64,000 nucleotides of DNA from Halopiger aswanensis (lineage in GTDB: Archaea > Halobacteriota > Halobacteria > Halobacteriales > Natrialbaceae): assembly GCF_003610195.1 (NCBI RefSeq), contig NZ_RAPO01000001.1:62001-126000 (forward strand), in the 5' to 3' direction. The notes under the pieces are model-generated. The model saw only the letters and a list, made by a program, of their open reading frames with translations. It did not search any database and was not told where the DNA came from. Numbering within the stretch: the first letter of the stretch is position 1; each line of letters opens with the position of its first letter. Of the stretch, positions 54,124 through 62,002 are shown piece by piece. The position numbers were made by a program, and so were the translations under genes.

Positions 54124-54399
54124 TCAGGCGTCGGGCGACCAGATGACGGTCACGACCTCGTCGTCGTCCTCGAGTTCCACGCTCTCGTGGGCGTACCCCC
54201 GGTCCTCGAGTTTCGGGAAGAGGAACTGCGGGACGCGGTCGTTTCGCTGGACGAGCACCGTCTCGTCGGGCAGATCGACGAGGGTCTCGAGGGTGCGTTT
54301 GAGCGGCTCCGGCGGGCCGAGCGATCGCACGTCGATCGTCTCTCGCGGTCGGTCGGACGGTGCGTCGGTGCGGTCGACGACGGACGCGGGTGACTGCAT
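54124..54399 (-). CDS. DUF2249 (TusA-like) protein 1
   Basis: This 91-residue protein has an unconserved N-terminus of 20 residues and one DUF2249 domain: TIDVRSLGPPEPLKRTLETL, then DETVLVQRNDRVPQFLFPKLEDRGY. The TusA Cys for sulfur relay is absent here, with LGPPEP in the place of the CPxP motif. DUF2249 proteins cluster with nitrite and nitric oxide reductase genes in archaea and bacteria. The start at 54399 is supported by the palindrome 38 bp upstream. Confidence 0.85.
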   Translation of the reverse strand: MQSPASVVDRTDAPSDRPRETIDVRSLGPPEPLKRTLETLVDLPDETVLVQRNDRVPQFLFPKLEDRGYAHESVELEDDDEVVTVIWSPDA

Positions 54400-54437
54400 A
54401 CGTGAACGATCGGCGGGCAGCGAGCTATCTTTCGTGC

Positions 54438-54449
54438 CGTACGTGTTCG
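54438..54449 (-). promoter_or_regulatory. Palindrome copy (one mismatch) before DUF2249 gene 1
   Basis: CGTACGTGTTCG differs from CGAAC-N2-GTTCG at one base. It ends 38 bp before the ATG at 54399, and a weak TATA-like AAGATAG lies between them. The spacing is nearly identical to that at the two other DUF2249 genes. Confidence 0.65.
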
Positions 54450-54482
54450 GTCGGGAAGCCGCGGCCGACCGCGGCTGTGGCG

Positions 54483-54716
54483 CTACGCCTCTACCTTGGG
54501 GAACTTCGCGACGAACTCCTCCGAGCCGACCCGCTCGACTTCGTAGTTGTCGGCGTCGAAGCTCTCGACTTCGGCCTGAAACTCGTAGAACAGCGGCTTC
54601 GGCTCGTGGTCGTTGACGATCGTCAGCGTCTCGCCGGGCGCTAGGTCCTCGAACTCCTCGTGGATGGTCGGGTGACGCTTCACCGGTGGGATATCCCTGA
54701 CGTCGAGTCGGGTCAT
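54483..54716 (-). CDS. DUF2249 (TusA-like) protein 2
   Basis: This 77-residue protein is a single DUF2249 domain: RLDVRDIPPVKRHPTIHEEF, then ETLTIVNDHEPKPLFYEFQAE. The NDHEPKPL strand-turn is diagnostic. Like its relatives it has no Cys. It is one of three separate paralogues in 0.9 kb, each with its own palindrome, so they are not one operon. A role in electron or metal handling near NirK is inferred from context. Confidence 0.88.
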   Translation of the reverse strand: MTRLDVRDIPPVKRHPTIHEEFEDLAPGETLTIVNDHEPKPLFYEFQAEVESFDADNYEVERVGSEEFVAKFPKVEA

Positions 54717-54756
54717 GCAGGTGGGTGTCGGATCGGCGCACCCGTCGGCCTTTGCC

Positions 54757-54768
54757 CGAACAGGTTCG
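54757..54768 (-). promoter_or_regulatory. Palindrome copy (exact) before DUF2249 gene 2
   Basis: CGAACAGGTTCG lies 40 bp before the ATG at 54716. No strong TATA box is seen between it and the start, which suits a promoter that needs an activator. Confidence 0.7.
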
Positions 54769-54803
54769 CCTCCTGGATCGGGGGCGATCGCGGTCGTCTC
54801 GGA

Positions 54804-55028
54804 TTAGGCCTCCTCGATGAGTACGTACCAGACCCCGTCGCGCTGCTCGCTCTCGTAGGTATAGCCCCGGGACTCGAGCACGTTGTAGAGCGGCTTGGGC
54901 TCGAAGGGCGCGATCAACTCGAGGCGGTCGCCCGCGTTGAGCGTGCTCAGCGCCGACATGATGTCGTCGAACGGCGGGCCGTCGATCTCGCGCACGTCGA
55001 GCGTGCGGTCAGCGGTGTTCGTTGCCAT
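54804..55028 (-). CDS. DUF2249 (TusA-like) protein 3
   Basis: This 74-residue protein is a single DUF2249 domain: RTLDVREIDGPPFDDIMSAL, then DRLELIAPFEPKPLYNVLES and RGYTYESEQRDGVWYVLIEEA. It is divergent from the regulator gene, and each has its own palindrome copy within the 134-bp intergenic gap. No Cys is present. The function is unknown and is judged only from the recurring association with denitrification genes. Confidence 0.88.
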   Translation of the reverse strand: MATNTADRTLDVREIDGPPFDDIMSALSTLNAGDRLELIAPFEPKPLYNVLESRGYTYESEQRDGVWYVLIEEA

Positions 55029-55067
55029 CGGTCGTGGATACCGTCGGATTCGTGTTGGGCATTCCTG

Positions 55068-55079
55068 CGAACGTGTTCG
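55068..55079 (-). promoter_or_regulatory. Palindrome copy (exact) before DUF2249 gene 3
   Basis: CGAACGTGTTCG lies 39 bp before the ATG at 55028 on the minus strand. It is the first of two copies in the divergent promoter shared with the regulator gene. Confidence 0.7.
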
Positions 55080-55112
55080 TGCGGGAGAATTCCCACGCCG
55101 TAGGAATTCCGA

Positions 55113-55124
55113 CGAACATATTCG
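55113..55124 (+). promoter_or_regulatory. Palindrome copy (one mismatch) before the regulator gene
   Basis: CGAACATATTCG lies 38 bp before the ATG at 55163. A TATA-like GGTATAGA (55133-55140) stands between, about 26 bp before the ATG. The regulator may therefore control itself. Confidence 0.68.
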
Positions 55125-55162
55125 TAGCTACGGGTATAGACCTACGCCTAGACTATTCGCGT

Positions 55163-55837
55163 ATGGCACAGGCGACACTGACGATCACGATGCCCGACCA
55201 AATCTGGATCCAGCAACTCTCCACGGAGTATCCCGACGCGACCTTTCGCGTGTTGGCGGGCGTTCCGGGCTCCGACACGGGGTTCGCGCTCGTTCGGATC
55301 ACCGGCTCGAAGGTACCGGAGATCGTCGACGATATGACCGAGCACGAACAGATCACCGAACTCACGCTCGCCCAGTGGAGCGACAACGAGGCGACGGTCC
55401 ACTTCGAGACGACCGCGCCGCTCCTGCTCTTTTCCTCCCAGGAGTCGGGGATGCCGATCGAACTCCCCGTCGAAATCTCCGACGGCGAGGCGACCATCGA
55501 GGTGACGGGTTCGCGGGACCGGCTGGCCGAACTCGCCGAGCAACTCGAGCACTTCGGGCTCCAGTACCGCATCGAAAACGTCCGCGAGCGACTCCACGAG
55601 AGTCAACTCCTCTCGGAGCGCCAACTCGAGGTCGTCGCCGCCGCCGTCGAGAAGGGGTACTACGACACCCCGCGACAGTGCTCGCTGACGGAGCTGGCGG
55701 AGCACCTCGAGATCGCGAAATCGACCTGCAGCGAGACGCTCCACCGGGCCGAGGAGGCGATCATCAAGCGGTTCGTCGAGGATCTCCCCGGGCTCGACGA
55801 GGAGGAGTCCCTCGAGGAACAACTCGCGGCGGACTGA
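55163..55837 (+). CDS. Bat-type HTH-10 transcriptional regulator, candidate NarO/DmsR-like
   Basis: This 224-residue protein has an N-terminal sensor-like alpha/beta domain (residues 1-155) and a C-terminal Bat-type HTH-10 domain: LLSERQLEVVAAAVEKGYYDTP, CSLTELAEHLEIAKSTCSETLHRAEEAIIKRF. NarO and DmsR, regulators of haloarchaeal anaerobic respiration, have this architecture. NarO is reported to have an N-terminal Cys cluster; here the only Cys residues lie in the HTH, so the signal must differ. The ATG at 55163 is supported by a TATA box 26 bp upstream. Its stop directly abuts the stop of the converging cupin gene. Confidence 0.85.
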   Translation: MAQATLTITMPDQIWIQQLSTEYPDATFRVLAGVPGSDTGFALVRITGSKVPEIVDDMTEHEQITELTLAQWSDNEATVHFETTAPLLLFSSQESGMPIELPVEISDGEATIEVTGSRDRLAELAEQLEHFGLQYRIENVRERLHESQLLSERQLEVVAAAVEKGYYDTPRQCSLTELAEHLEIAKSTCSETLHRAEEAIIKRFVEDLPGLDEEESLEEQLAAD

Positions 55838-56185
55838 TTACGCCGCCTCGTCGCCAGCCGCGGCCCGCGGTGCGAGGACCAGCACCGCCGTCGTATCCGC
55901 GAGCGCGGTCGGCGCGATGTCCTGTGCGCCGTCGAACCGAATGAGGTCGCCCGCCGCGACCTCGTGCTCGTGATCGTCGTCGCCGAGCGCGATCGAGACG
56001 CGCCCCTCCAGCACGTGGAAGACGATCTCCCGATCCGGATGCTGATGCGGTGCGATCTCGTCGCCTTCTTCGAGCGCGAGCCGGACGGTCTTTGGCTCGC
56101 CGTCGAACACCTGCGCGTGCGGCCGTTGCTCGAGCGCGTCGAGTGAGCGCGTTTCCGTCGGCGTCCGCTGCTGATCGTCGGTCAT
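55838..56185 (-). CDS. Cupin-domain protein
   Basis: This 115-residue single cupin has the first motif in APHQHPDREIVFHVLEGRVSIAL (in pieces) and the second in AAGDLIRFDGAQDIAPTALADT. The metal-binding histidines of motif 1 are present (HQH). The function is open; such proteins range from enzymes to storage or regulatory proteins. The ATG at 56185 is preferred because AAAATACT lies about 27-34 bp upstream. No palindrome copy stands at its promoter, so it may not belong to the regulon. Confidence 0.8.
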   Translation of the reverse strand: MTDDQQRTPTETRSLDALEQRPHAQVFDGEPKTVRLALEEGDEIAPHQHPDREIVFHVLEGRVSIALGDDDHEHEVAAGDLIRFDGAQDIAPTALADTTAVLVLAPRAAAGDEAA

Positions 56186-56212
56186 ATGCGACGATCGACG
56201 CGCTCGCGACAA

Positions 56213-56525
56213 GTATTTTGAGCCGAACGATCGTCCGGGCCGTCCACGAGCCGGTTTCCGGGCTGTGACGCGATTTATGATGCGGCCGGTTCCACGTAAC
56301 GGCTTACGGTAACGCTCGCCACGAGACGTAACAGGGTCGGATAGCGATAGTATTTATAGAAGCGAATATGTTCGGTCCGATTCTCGCGCCGTGGAAATCG
56401 GCTCTACATTTGAACCGCATCTAGTTGCGAGTCCCGGACTAGAGGAGCACAGATAGATATGTTAAAGTGCACCCCAGCAAGTTACTGCCTCACGAAAACG
56501 GCGTATACAGAGGTGTTCTAACTGA
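56213..56525. promoter_or_regulatory. Upstream region of the Fe-S/NrfD genes, with TATA box and palindrome copy
   Basis: No gene is seen in these 313 bp. TTTATA at 56353-56358 is followed by CGAATATGTTCG at 56363-56374, one mismatch from the consensus. Here the palindrome lies between TATA and the expected start, a place that suits repression. A second TATA-like GTTAAAGT at about 56462 could give a transcript nearer the ATG at 56526. Confidence 0.6.
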
Positions 56526-58208
56526 ATGAGTACGGACGATGAATCATTCCACCCACTCGGAAGCGAGTGGGAAGACGAACTCGAGGAGATGCTCGACGAT
56601 ACCGAGTACGATACGGAACTCGGTATGAAGATGGCCCAGGACGCGATGCGGGTCACCAAAGGCGAGCTCTCCGAGGCCGAATTCCACGAGAAATATCACG
56701 AGGACGTGATGGAGGAATTCGGCGAGGACAACCGCCCAACCGCTGACGCATTCGAGGCCGCCCAGGAGGAAGCCAAGGGGACGGTCGGCCGGATGCTCGA
56801 CAAGTTCAGCGGCGACGGTGAGGATACCCGCCGCGGCGCGATGAAGAAGATGGGTGCCGGCGCAGCGGCCGTCGGGCTCGGCGCGTGGGGGACCGCCGAA
56901 GCCGGTTCCCAGCAGAGCATCGCCGAAGCCGAGGGCGAGGAAGGGGGCCACGGTGGCCACACCGAAGCCCAGGAGGTCCACGAGCGCGATACCCAGTGGG
57001 GGATGACGATCGACCTCGAGCGGTGTGACGGCTGTCTCTCCTGTATGACCGCCTGTGCGTCGGAGAACGACCTCGACCAGGGCGTCAACTGGATGTACGT
57101 CATGGCCTTCGAGGACGAACTTACCGCCGGCGGCTCCCCGGCCCCCGACGTGATGGGCGGGGTCGAGCAGAACATGCTCGTGCGTCCGTGTCAACACTGT
57201 ACGGACGCGCCCTGTGAGAAGGTCTGTCCGACCACGGCCCGTCACACCCGCGACAAGGACGGCCTGGTGCTGACCGACTACGACGTCTGTATCGGCTGCC
57301 GGTACTGTCAGGTCGCCTGTCCCTACGGTGTCAACTACTTCCAGTGGGACGAACCCGACGTGGCCCACGAGGACATCACCGGTCACGACGGCGCGGAGGT
57401 CGACGATCCGAAGGAGATCACCCACGCCGAGTACGAAAACGGCGAAGACCGCTGGGTCGACAGTCGGTCGCCCCGCGGCACGATGAGCAAGTGTACGATG
57501 TGCCCGTCCATGCAGGACGGCCAGCAGGGCGAGGAGCGCGTCGGCACGACCGCTTGCGAACGCGCTTGCCCGCCGGACGCGATCCAGTTCGGCAACGTCA
57601 AGAGCGAGCGCAGCGACGCCTACCAGCACCGCGAGCACCCGAGCAAGAGCCGCGCGATCATCGACATCAGCTACTCCGTCCCGTCGGTCGACGAGATCGA
57701 CGAGGCCCTCAGCGACGACGACGACTTCGAATCCGCCCTCGAGGCGCTCGAGATCGACAGCGAACTCGTCAGCGTCATGAAGGCGATCGACATCGTCAGC
57801 GAGCGGCTCGGTCCCGGTGACGAGGAGAACAACAGCATCCTCGAGACCGAACAGTCGATCCTCGAGTCCCTCGACGCGCTCGAAGAGTACGTCGACCTCG
57901 AGAGCGAGGAGGTCCTGTCGGAACTGCGCCTCGGCGACGGCGAAGAGGACGACGCCGGCAGCCGACTGCGCGAGTACGCCGGCAACCCCAGCAACAAGTT
58001 CAAGCTGCTCGAGGATATCGGCACCAACCCGAACATCACGTACATCGGGCAGGAGCCCGGTCCGGAAGCCCACCAGGTCGAAGGGCCGAACAGCTACGGC
58101 GACGTGACCTACACGCGCTCCGACGGCAGTGAGGTCGCGATGGTCGACAACCGCAAGGAAGACGTCCTCGACGAGGGGACGGTCGGCGACGCGGGGGTGT
58201 CGCTATGA
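56526..58208 (+). CDS. Four-cluster Fe-S subunit of an NrfD-type membrane complex
   Basis: This 560-residue protein has an acidic N-terminal domain of about 95 residues, then an internal Tat-like segment TRRGAMKKMGAGAAAVGLGA (101-120). Sixteen Cys residues for four [4Fe-4S] clusters follow: 167/170/173/177, 222/225/230/234, 255/258/261/265 and 323/326/344/348. This is the DmsB/PsrB/TtrB plan for electron transfer between a quinol-linked NrfD subunit and a catalytic subunit. The C-terminal 200 residues are acidic and unique. Its stop overlaps the nrfD start. No molybdenum subunit is encoded here. Confidence 0.9.
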   Translation: MSTDDESFHPLGSEWEDELEEMLDDTEYDTELGMKMAQDAMRVTKGELSEAEFHEKYHEDVMEEFGEDNRPTADAFEAAQEEAKGTVGRMLDKFSGDGEDTRRGAMKKMGAGAAAVGLGAWGTAEAGSQQSIAEAEGEEGGHGGHTEAQEVHERDTQWGMTIDLERCDGCLSCMTACASENDLDQGVNWMYVMAFEDELTAGGSPAPDVMGGVEQNMLVRPCQHCTDAPCEKVCPTTARHTRDKDGLVLTDYDVCIGCRYCQVACPYGVNYFQWDEPDVAHEDITGHDGAEVDDPKEITHAEYENGEDRWVDSRSPRGTMSKCTMCPSMQDGQQGEERVGTTACERACPPDAIQFGNVKSERSDAYQHREHPSKSRAIIDISYSVPSVDEIDEALSDDDDFESALEALEIDSELVSVMKAIDIVSERLGPGDEENNSILETEQSILESLDALEEYVDLESEEVLSELRLGDGEEDDAGSRLREYAGNPSNKFKLLEDIGTNPNITYIGQEPGPEAHQVEGPNSYGDVTYTRSDGSEVAMVDNRKEDVLDEGTVGDAGVSL

Positions 58209-59578
58209 GCACGAAGACACCCTCCGAGGCGGACATCCTCCGCCCGGTCAACAAGTTCTCGAAGAAGTTCATCGCGCTCTCTGCAGTCTCCGCGCTGGCG
58301 CTCGGGGTCTTCCTCGTCGCCTGGGCCTACCAGCTCCAGCAGGGGCTGATCGTCACCGGCCTCGGCGACTGGGGGAGCGGTGGCGGCTCCACCTGGGGCC
58401 TGTACATCGGCGCGTTCATCTGGTGGGTCGGGATCGCCCACGGCGGGATTATCCTCTCCGCGTCCGTGCGGCTGCTCGGCATGGACCGATACATGCCGGT
58501 CGCCCGTCTCGCCGAGATGCTGACGCTGGCCGGCCTCTCCGCCGCCGGCTTCTACATTCTGGTCCACATGGGTCGCCCGGACCGGATGGTCACGAGCGTC
58601 CTCGGTCACTACCACATCACGGTCAACAACTCGCCGCTGGTGTGGGACGTGACCGTCATCACGGCCTACTTCGTGATGACTGCGACCTACCTCGGCCTGA
58701 CGCTTCGCTACGACGTTAACCGGCTGCGCGACCAGCTGCCGGACCAGTTCGAGCCGATCTACAAGCTGATGACGATCGGCTACACCGAGAAGGAAGACGA
58801 GGTCATCGAGCGGATGGTCTGGTGGCTCGCCGCCGCCGTCATCATCATGGCCCCGCTCCTGCTCCACGGCGGCGTCATTCCGTGGCTGTTCTCGCTGCTC
58901 CCGGCGATGCCGGCCTGGACCGGCGCGATTCAGGGGCCGCAGTTCCTCTCGATCGCACTCACGTCGGCGATCAGCGGCGTGATCCTGCTGTCGTACGCCT
59001 TCCGTCGCGCCTACGACTGGGATCACATCATCACGGACGACATCTTCCGCGGGCTGCTCCTGTGGCTCGGGTTCTTCTGCCTGCTGTTCCTCTGGTTCCA
59101 GCTCCAGCAGCTGGTCAACGGGTCGTTCCTCGGCCCGCTCGACCAGGCCCACGCGACCGAGGGCAAGCTCGGCCACCCCATCTACATCACCTCGATGCTG
59201 ATGGTGCTTGGCACGCTCGTGTTCATCTTCCTGCAGGGCATCCGACCCGCCCTGTTCAGCAAGGGCCGCGCGCTCGCCGCCGGCTTCGTCGTCCTCACGG
59301 CGACCTTCCTCGAGAAGCTGCTGTTCGTCGTGGAAGGGTTCCTGCACCCCCACTTCGACATCTACTGGAACGTGCCGGGAACCTACTTCCCGAGCGCGAT
59401 CGAGTGGCTCTCGCTGGCCGGCACGATCGGACTGGTGGTAATGTTCTTCCTCAGCATCTCCCGTCTCGTTCCGGTCGTCGAACTCCACGCGATCGAACAC
59501 CTGCGTGGCGACCACGGCCACGAGCACGGACAGGAGGAAGCGACTGACGCTGCGTCCGAACCGGAGGTGAAAGCATGA
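58205..59578 (+). CDS. nrfD: NrfD/PsrC-type quinol-interacting membrane subunit
   Basis: This 457-residue protein has about nine or ten membrane helices. Early segments are KKFIALSAVSALALGVFLVAW and LYIGAFIWWVGIAHGGIILSA, and the family pattern continues with YMPVARLAEMLTLAGLSAAGF. It matches the polysulfide reductase NrfD/PsrC family, which exchanges electrons with menaquinol, made by the men genes of this window. The C-terminus is His/Glu-rich (HEHGQEEATD). It overlaps both the Fe-S gene and the following small gene by 4 bp. Confidence 0.9.
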   Translation: MSTKTPSEADILRPVNKFSKKFIALSAVSALALGVFLVAWAYQLQQGLIVTGLGDWGSGGGSTWGLYIGAFIWWVGIAHGGIILSASVRLLGMDRYMPVARLAEMLTLAGLSAAGFYILVHMGRPDRMVTSVLGHYHITVNNSPLVWDVTVITAYFVMTATYLGLTLRYDVNRLRDQLPDQFEPIYKLMTIGYTEKEDEVIERMVWWLAAAVIIMAPLLLHGGVIPWLFSLLPAMPAWTGAIQGPQFLSIALTSAISGVILLSYAFRRAYDWDHIITDDIFRGLLLWLGFFCLLFLWFQLQQLVNGSFLGPLDQAHATEGKLGHPIYITSMLMVLGTLVFIFLQGIRPALFSKGRALAAGFVVLTATFLEKLLFVVEGFLHPHFDIYWNVPGTYFPSAIEWLSLAGTIGLVVMFFLSISRLVPVVELHAIEHLRGDHGHEHGQEEATDAASEPEVKA

Positions 59579-59889
59579 GCTTCGCCACGACGCTCGCCGC
59601 TGCCGTCTCGTCGGTCCTGTACCACGGTTACGACGGGACCGCGGGCTTCACCGGCTTCGTCAACGAGGGGACCTGGGTCATCTTCGCGCTGATCCTTGTG
59701 CCGATCTACATCATGCTCATCGCATGGTTCACCGGCAAACCCCGCGACACGAAGACGGGACTGCTCGGCGTCTCCTACCTCGCCGGGCTGACGACGTCGA
59801 TGTGGGTCGGCATGTTCTTCCTGACCGTGCTGATCGGCATCGTCTTCTACGGCGGCATGCCCGAGCCGCTCGCGGCGCCCGGTCCGTAA
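59575..59889 (+). CDS. Small membrane protein A of the NrfD operon
   Basis: This 104-residue protein has two membrane helices, WVIFALILVPIYIMLIAWF and LTTSMWVGMFFLTVLIGIVFY. A conserved front, YHGYDGTAGFTGF, precedes them. Its start overlaps the nrfD stop by 4 bp, so it is probably an added subunit. It is closely related to the gene 172 bp downstream. No similarity to a named family comes to mind. Confidence 0.78.
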   Translation: MSFATTLAAAVSSVLYHGYDGTAGFTGFVNEGTWVIFALILVPIYIMLIAWFTGKPRDTKTGLLGVSYLAGLTTSMWVGMFFLTVLIGIVFYGGMPEPLAAPGP

Positions 59890-60061
59890 GGACCGTCGCG
59901 TCGCCGTCCGTACCGCCGTTCGACCGATTTCGTTCTTTTGTGACCGCCTCTCGCTAGCGACGCGAATTCTCAACGGTGCAACTCCAACGGTGCTTACTGG
60001 GTAGCGGCAACCGTGCAAATGCAGGCACCACCACCACGACAGCGATCGTGAAACGTAACGT

Positions 60062-60373
60062 ATGACCTCCCCAGCCGGGCCTGCAACACTCGAGGCCCTG
60101 TACCACGGGTACGAGGGGACCGCGGGCGTGACCGGGTTTCCCAACACCGGAACCTGGCTCATCTTCGCGGTCATCCTCGTTCCCGTCTACGTCATGATCA
60201 TCGCGTGGTTCGTCGGCTCGCCGCGAAACACCAAGACGGGACTGCTCGGCGTCTCGTACCTCGTCGGGTTGACGACGTCGATGTGGGTCGGCATGTTCTT
60301 CCTGACGATGCTGATCGGGATCCTCTTCTACGGGGGCATGCCGGAACCCATCGGCGCCGTCGGCCCGGGATAA
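60062..60373 (+). CDS. Small membrane protein B, duplicate of A
   Basis: This 103-residue protein is a close paralogue of the preceding one: YHGYEGTAGVTGF, then WLIFAVILVPVYVMIIAWF, then GLLGVSYLVGLTTSMWVGMF. The DNA sequences are alike as well, so it is a tandem duplication. The 172-bp gap before it may carry a separate promoter. The two copies may pair in one complex or serve different conditions. Confidence 0.78.
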   Translation: MTSPAGPATLEALYHGYEGTAGVTGFPNTGTWLIFAVILVPVYVMIIAWFVGSPRNTKTGLLGVSYLVGLTTSMWVGMFFLTMLIGILFYGGMPEPIGAVGPG

Positions 60374-60497
60374 CGCGACGGCTCGAGCGGGTCGTGGACT
60401 CGTCGCTACTGCCGGATACCGCCGCGGCGCTAGGGGCCCAAACCATCACACGTATCCCCGTCGGCTACTTCTATTCGGACACGCACATCGACGCACT

Positions 60498-61589
60498 ATG
60501 AGTATCACAGAACACGAACTCAAAATCAAACTCGAGGACATCGAGGACCCCGATATCGGCGAGGATATCGTGACGCTCGGGCTGGTCAACGATGTCGTGA
60601 TCGACGACGAGACCGCGCGGATCTCGCTCGCGTTCAACGCGCCCTACGCGCCCTCGGAGATGGAGATCGGCAACCGCGTCCGCGAGCTCTGCGAGGAGGT
60701 CGGCCTCGAGGCCGACCTGCGCGCCCACGTCGGCGAGGAACACGGCTTCGACGATCAGGTCCTCCCGCGAGTGCGCAACGTCATCGCGGTCGCCTCGGGG
60801 AAGGGCGGCGTCGGCAAGACGACCGTCGCGGCCAACATCGCCGCCGGCCTCGAGAAGCGCGGTGCGATGGTCGGCCTGCTTGACGCCGACATTCACGGGC
60901 CGAACGTACCCAAGATCCTGCCGGTCGAGAGCGAACCCGGCGTCACGCCCGACGAGGACATCGTCCCGCCGCGCTCGGACGGCGTCCGCGTGATCAGCAT
61001 GGGCTTCATGATGGAGGAGGAGGACGACCCTGCCATCCTCCGTGGCCCGATGGTCAACAAGTTCATGATGAAGTTCCTCGAGGGCGTCGAGTGGGGCCGC
61101 CTCGACTACCTCATCGTCGACCTGCCGCCGGGGACTGGCGACGCGACGCTGAACCTGCTCCAGTCGATGCCCGTGACGGGCGCGGTCGTCGTCACGACGC
61201 CCCAGGAGATGGCCCTGGAGGACACTCGCAAGGGGATCCAGATGTTCAACAAGCACGACACGCCGGTGCTTGGCGTCGTCGAGAACATGAGTTCGTTCGT
61301 CTGCCCGTCCTGTGGCGACCAGCACGGCCTGTTCGGCACCGAGGGCGCGGACACGATCGTCGACAACTACGACGCGCCGCTGCTGGGTCGCATCCCGATC
61401 CACCCGGACTTCGGCGCCGACGGCAGCGAAGGCCCGATCGTCAAGGACGACGAGAGTCCGGTACAGGAGCACGTCGAGGACGTCGTCGCCGAAGCGGCCG
61501 ACCGCATCGGCGAGGCCAACCGTCGCACGGTCGCCGAACACACCTCCGACGAGCCCGCCGACGCGCTCCCGACCGAAACCGAAGACTGA
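60498..61589 (+). CDS. Mrp/Nbp35-family Fe-S cluster carrier ATPase
   Basis: This 363-residue protein has an N-terminal MIP18/PaaD-like domain (residues 1-80), then a P-loop ATPase with deviant Walker A GKGGVGKTT (101-109), DADIHGPNVPKIL and IVDLPPGTGDATL. The bridging-cluster motif CPSC sits at residues 269-272. Family members assemble and hand over [4Fe-4S] clusters, which fits the Fe-S protein upstream, though a specific link is not shown. A C-terminal acidic tail follows. Confidence 0.93.
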   Translation: MSITEHELKIKLEDIEDPDIGEDIVTLGLVNDVVIDDETARISLAFNAPYAPSEMEIGNRVRELCEEVGLEADLRAHVGEEHGFDDQVLPRVRNVIAVASGKGGVGKTTVAANIAAGLEKRGAMVGLLDADIHGPNVPKILPVESEPGVTPDEDIVPPRSDGVRVISMGFMMEEEDDPAILRGPMVNKFMMKFLEGVEWGRLDYLIVDLPPGTGDATLNLLQSMPVTGAVVVTTPQEMALEDTRKGIQMFNKHDTPVLGVVENMSSFVCPSCGDQHGLFGTEGADTIVDNYDAPLLGRIPIHPDFGADGSEGPIVKDDESPVQEHVEDVVAEAADRIGEANRRTVAEHTSDEPADALPTETED

Positions 61590-61660
61590 GTTTCCGACCA
61601 GCCGAGCGGCGCCGAGCGGTATCGTTTATAGCGTCGGTATCGAATCGTCCTGCTACAGCT

Positions 61661-61996
61661 ATGTCCACGTCACTCGACGCGTACGGCGACGCCGTCGCCG
61701 ACCTCGAGCCGGCCGACGGCGAGGTCGAAACGGCGGAACTGGTCGTCACCGACGACGTGCTCGTGAAGGCCTTCGCGCTCGGCCCGGGCGCGGAACTCGA
61801 ACCCCACGAACACGGCGAGAGTACGAACGTCTTCCACGTTCTCGAGGGGACGGTGACGGTCCTGCAGGGCGACGAGAGCGAGGAAATCGAGGCGCCGGGC
61901 GTCGTTCACCACGAGCGCGGCGTCGATCACGGCGCGAAAAACGAAACCGACGAGCGGGTCGTCTTTACGGCGAGTCTGTGCCCGCTGCCGTCCTGA
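61661..61996 (+). CDS. Small cupin protein
   Basis: This 111-residue cupin has LEPHEHGESTNVFHVLEGTVTVLQ (in pieces) with metal-ligand His and Glu residues, and VVHHERGVDHGAKNETDE in the second motif. A TATA-like CGTTTATAGC about 33 bp before the ATG supports a nearly leaderless start. The function is unknown. It ends 6 bp before the stop of the converging asparagine-synthase-like gene. Confidence 0.82.
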   Translation: MSTSLDAYGDAVADLEPADGEVETAELVVTDDVLVKAFALGPGAELEPHEHGESTNVFHVLEGTVTVLQGDESEEIEAPGVVHHERGVDHGAKNETDERVVFTASLCPLPS

Positions 61997-62002
61997 TCCG
62001 GG

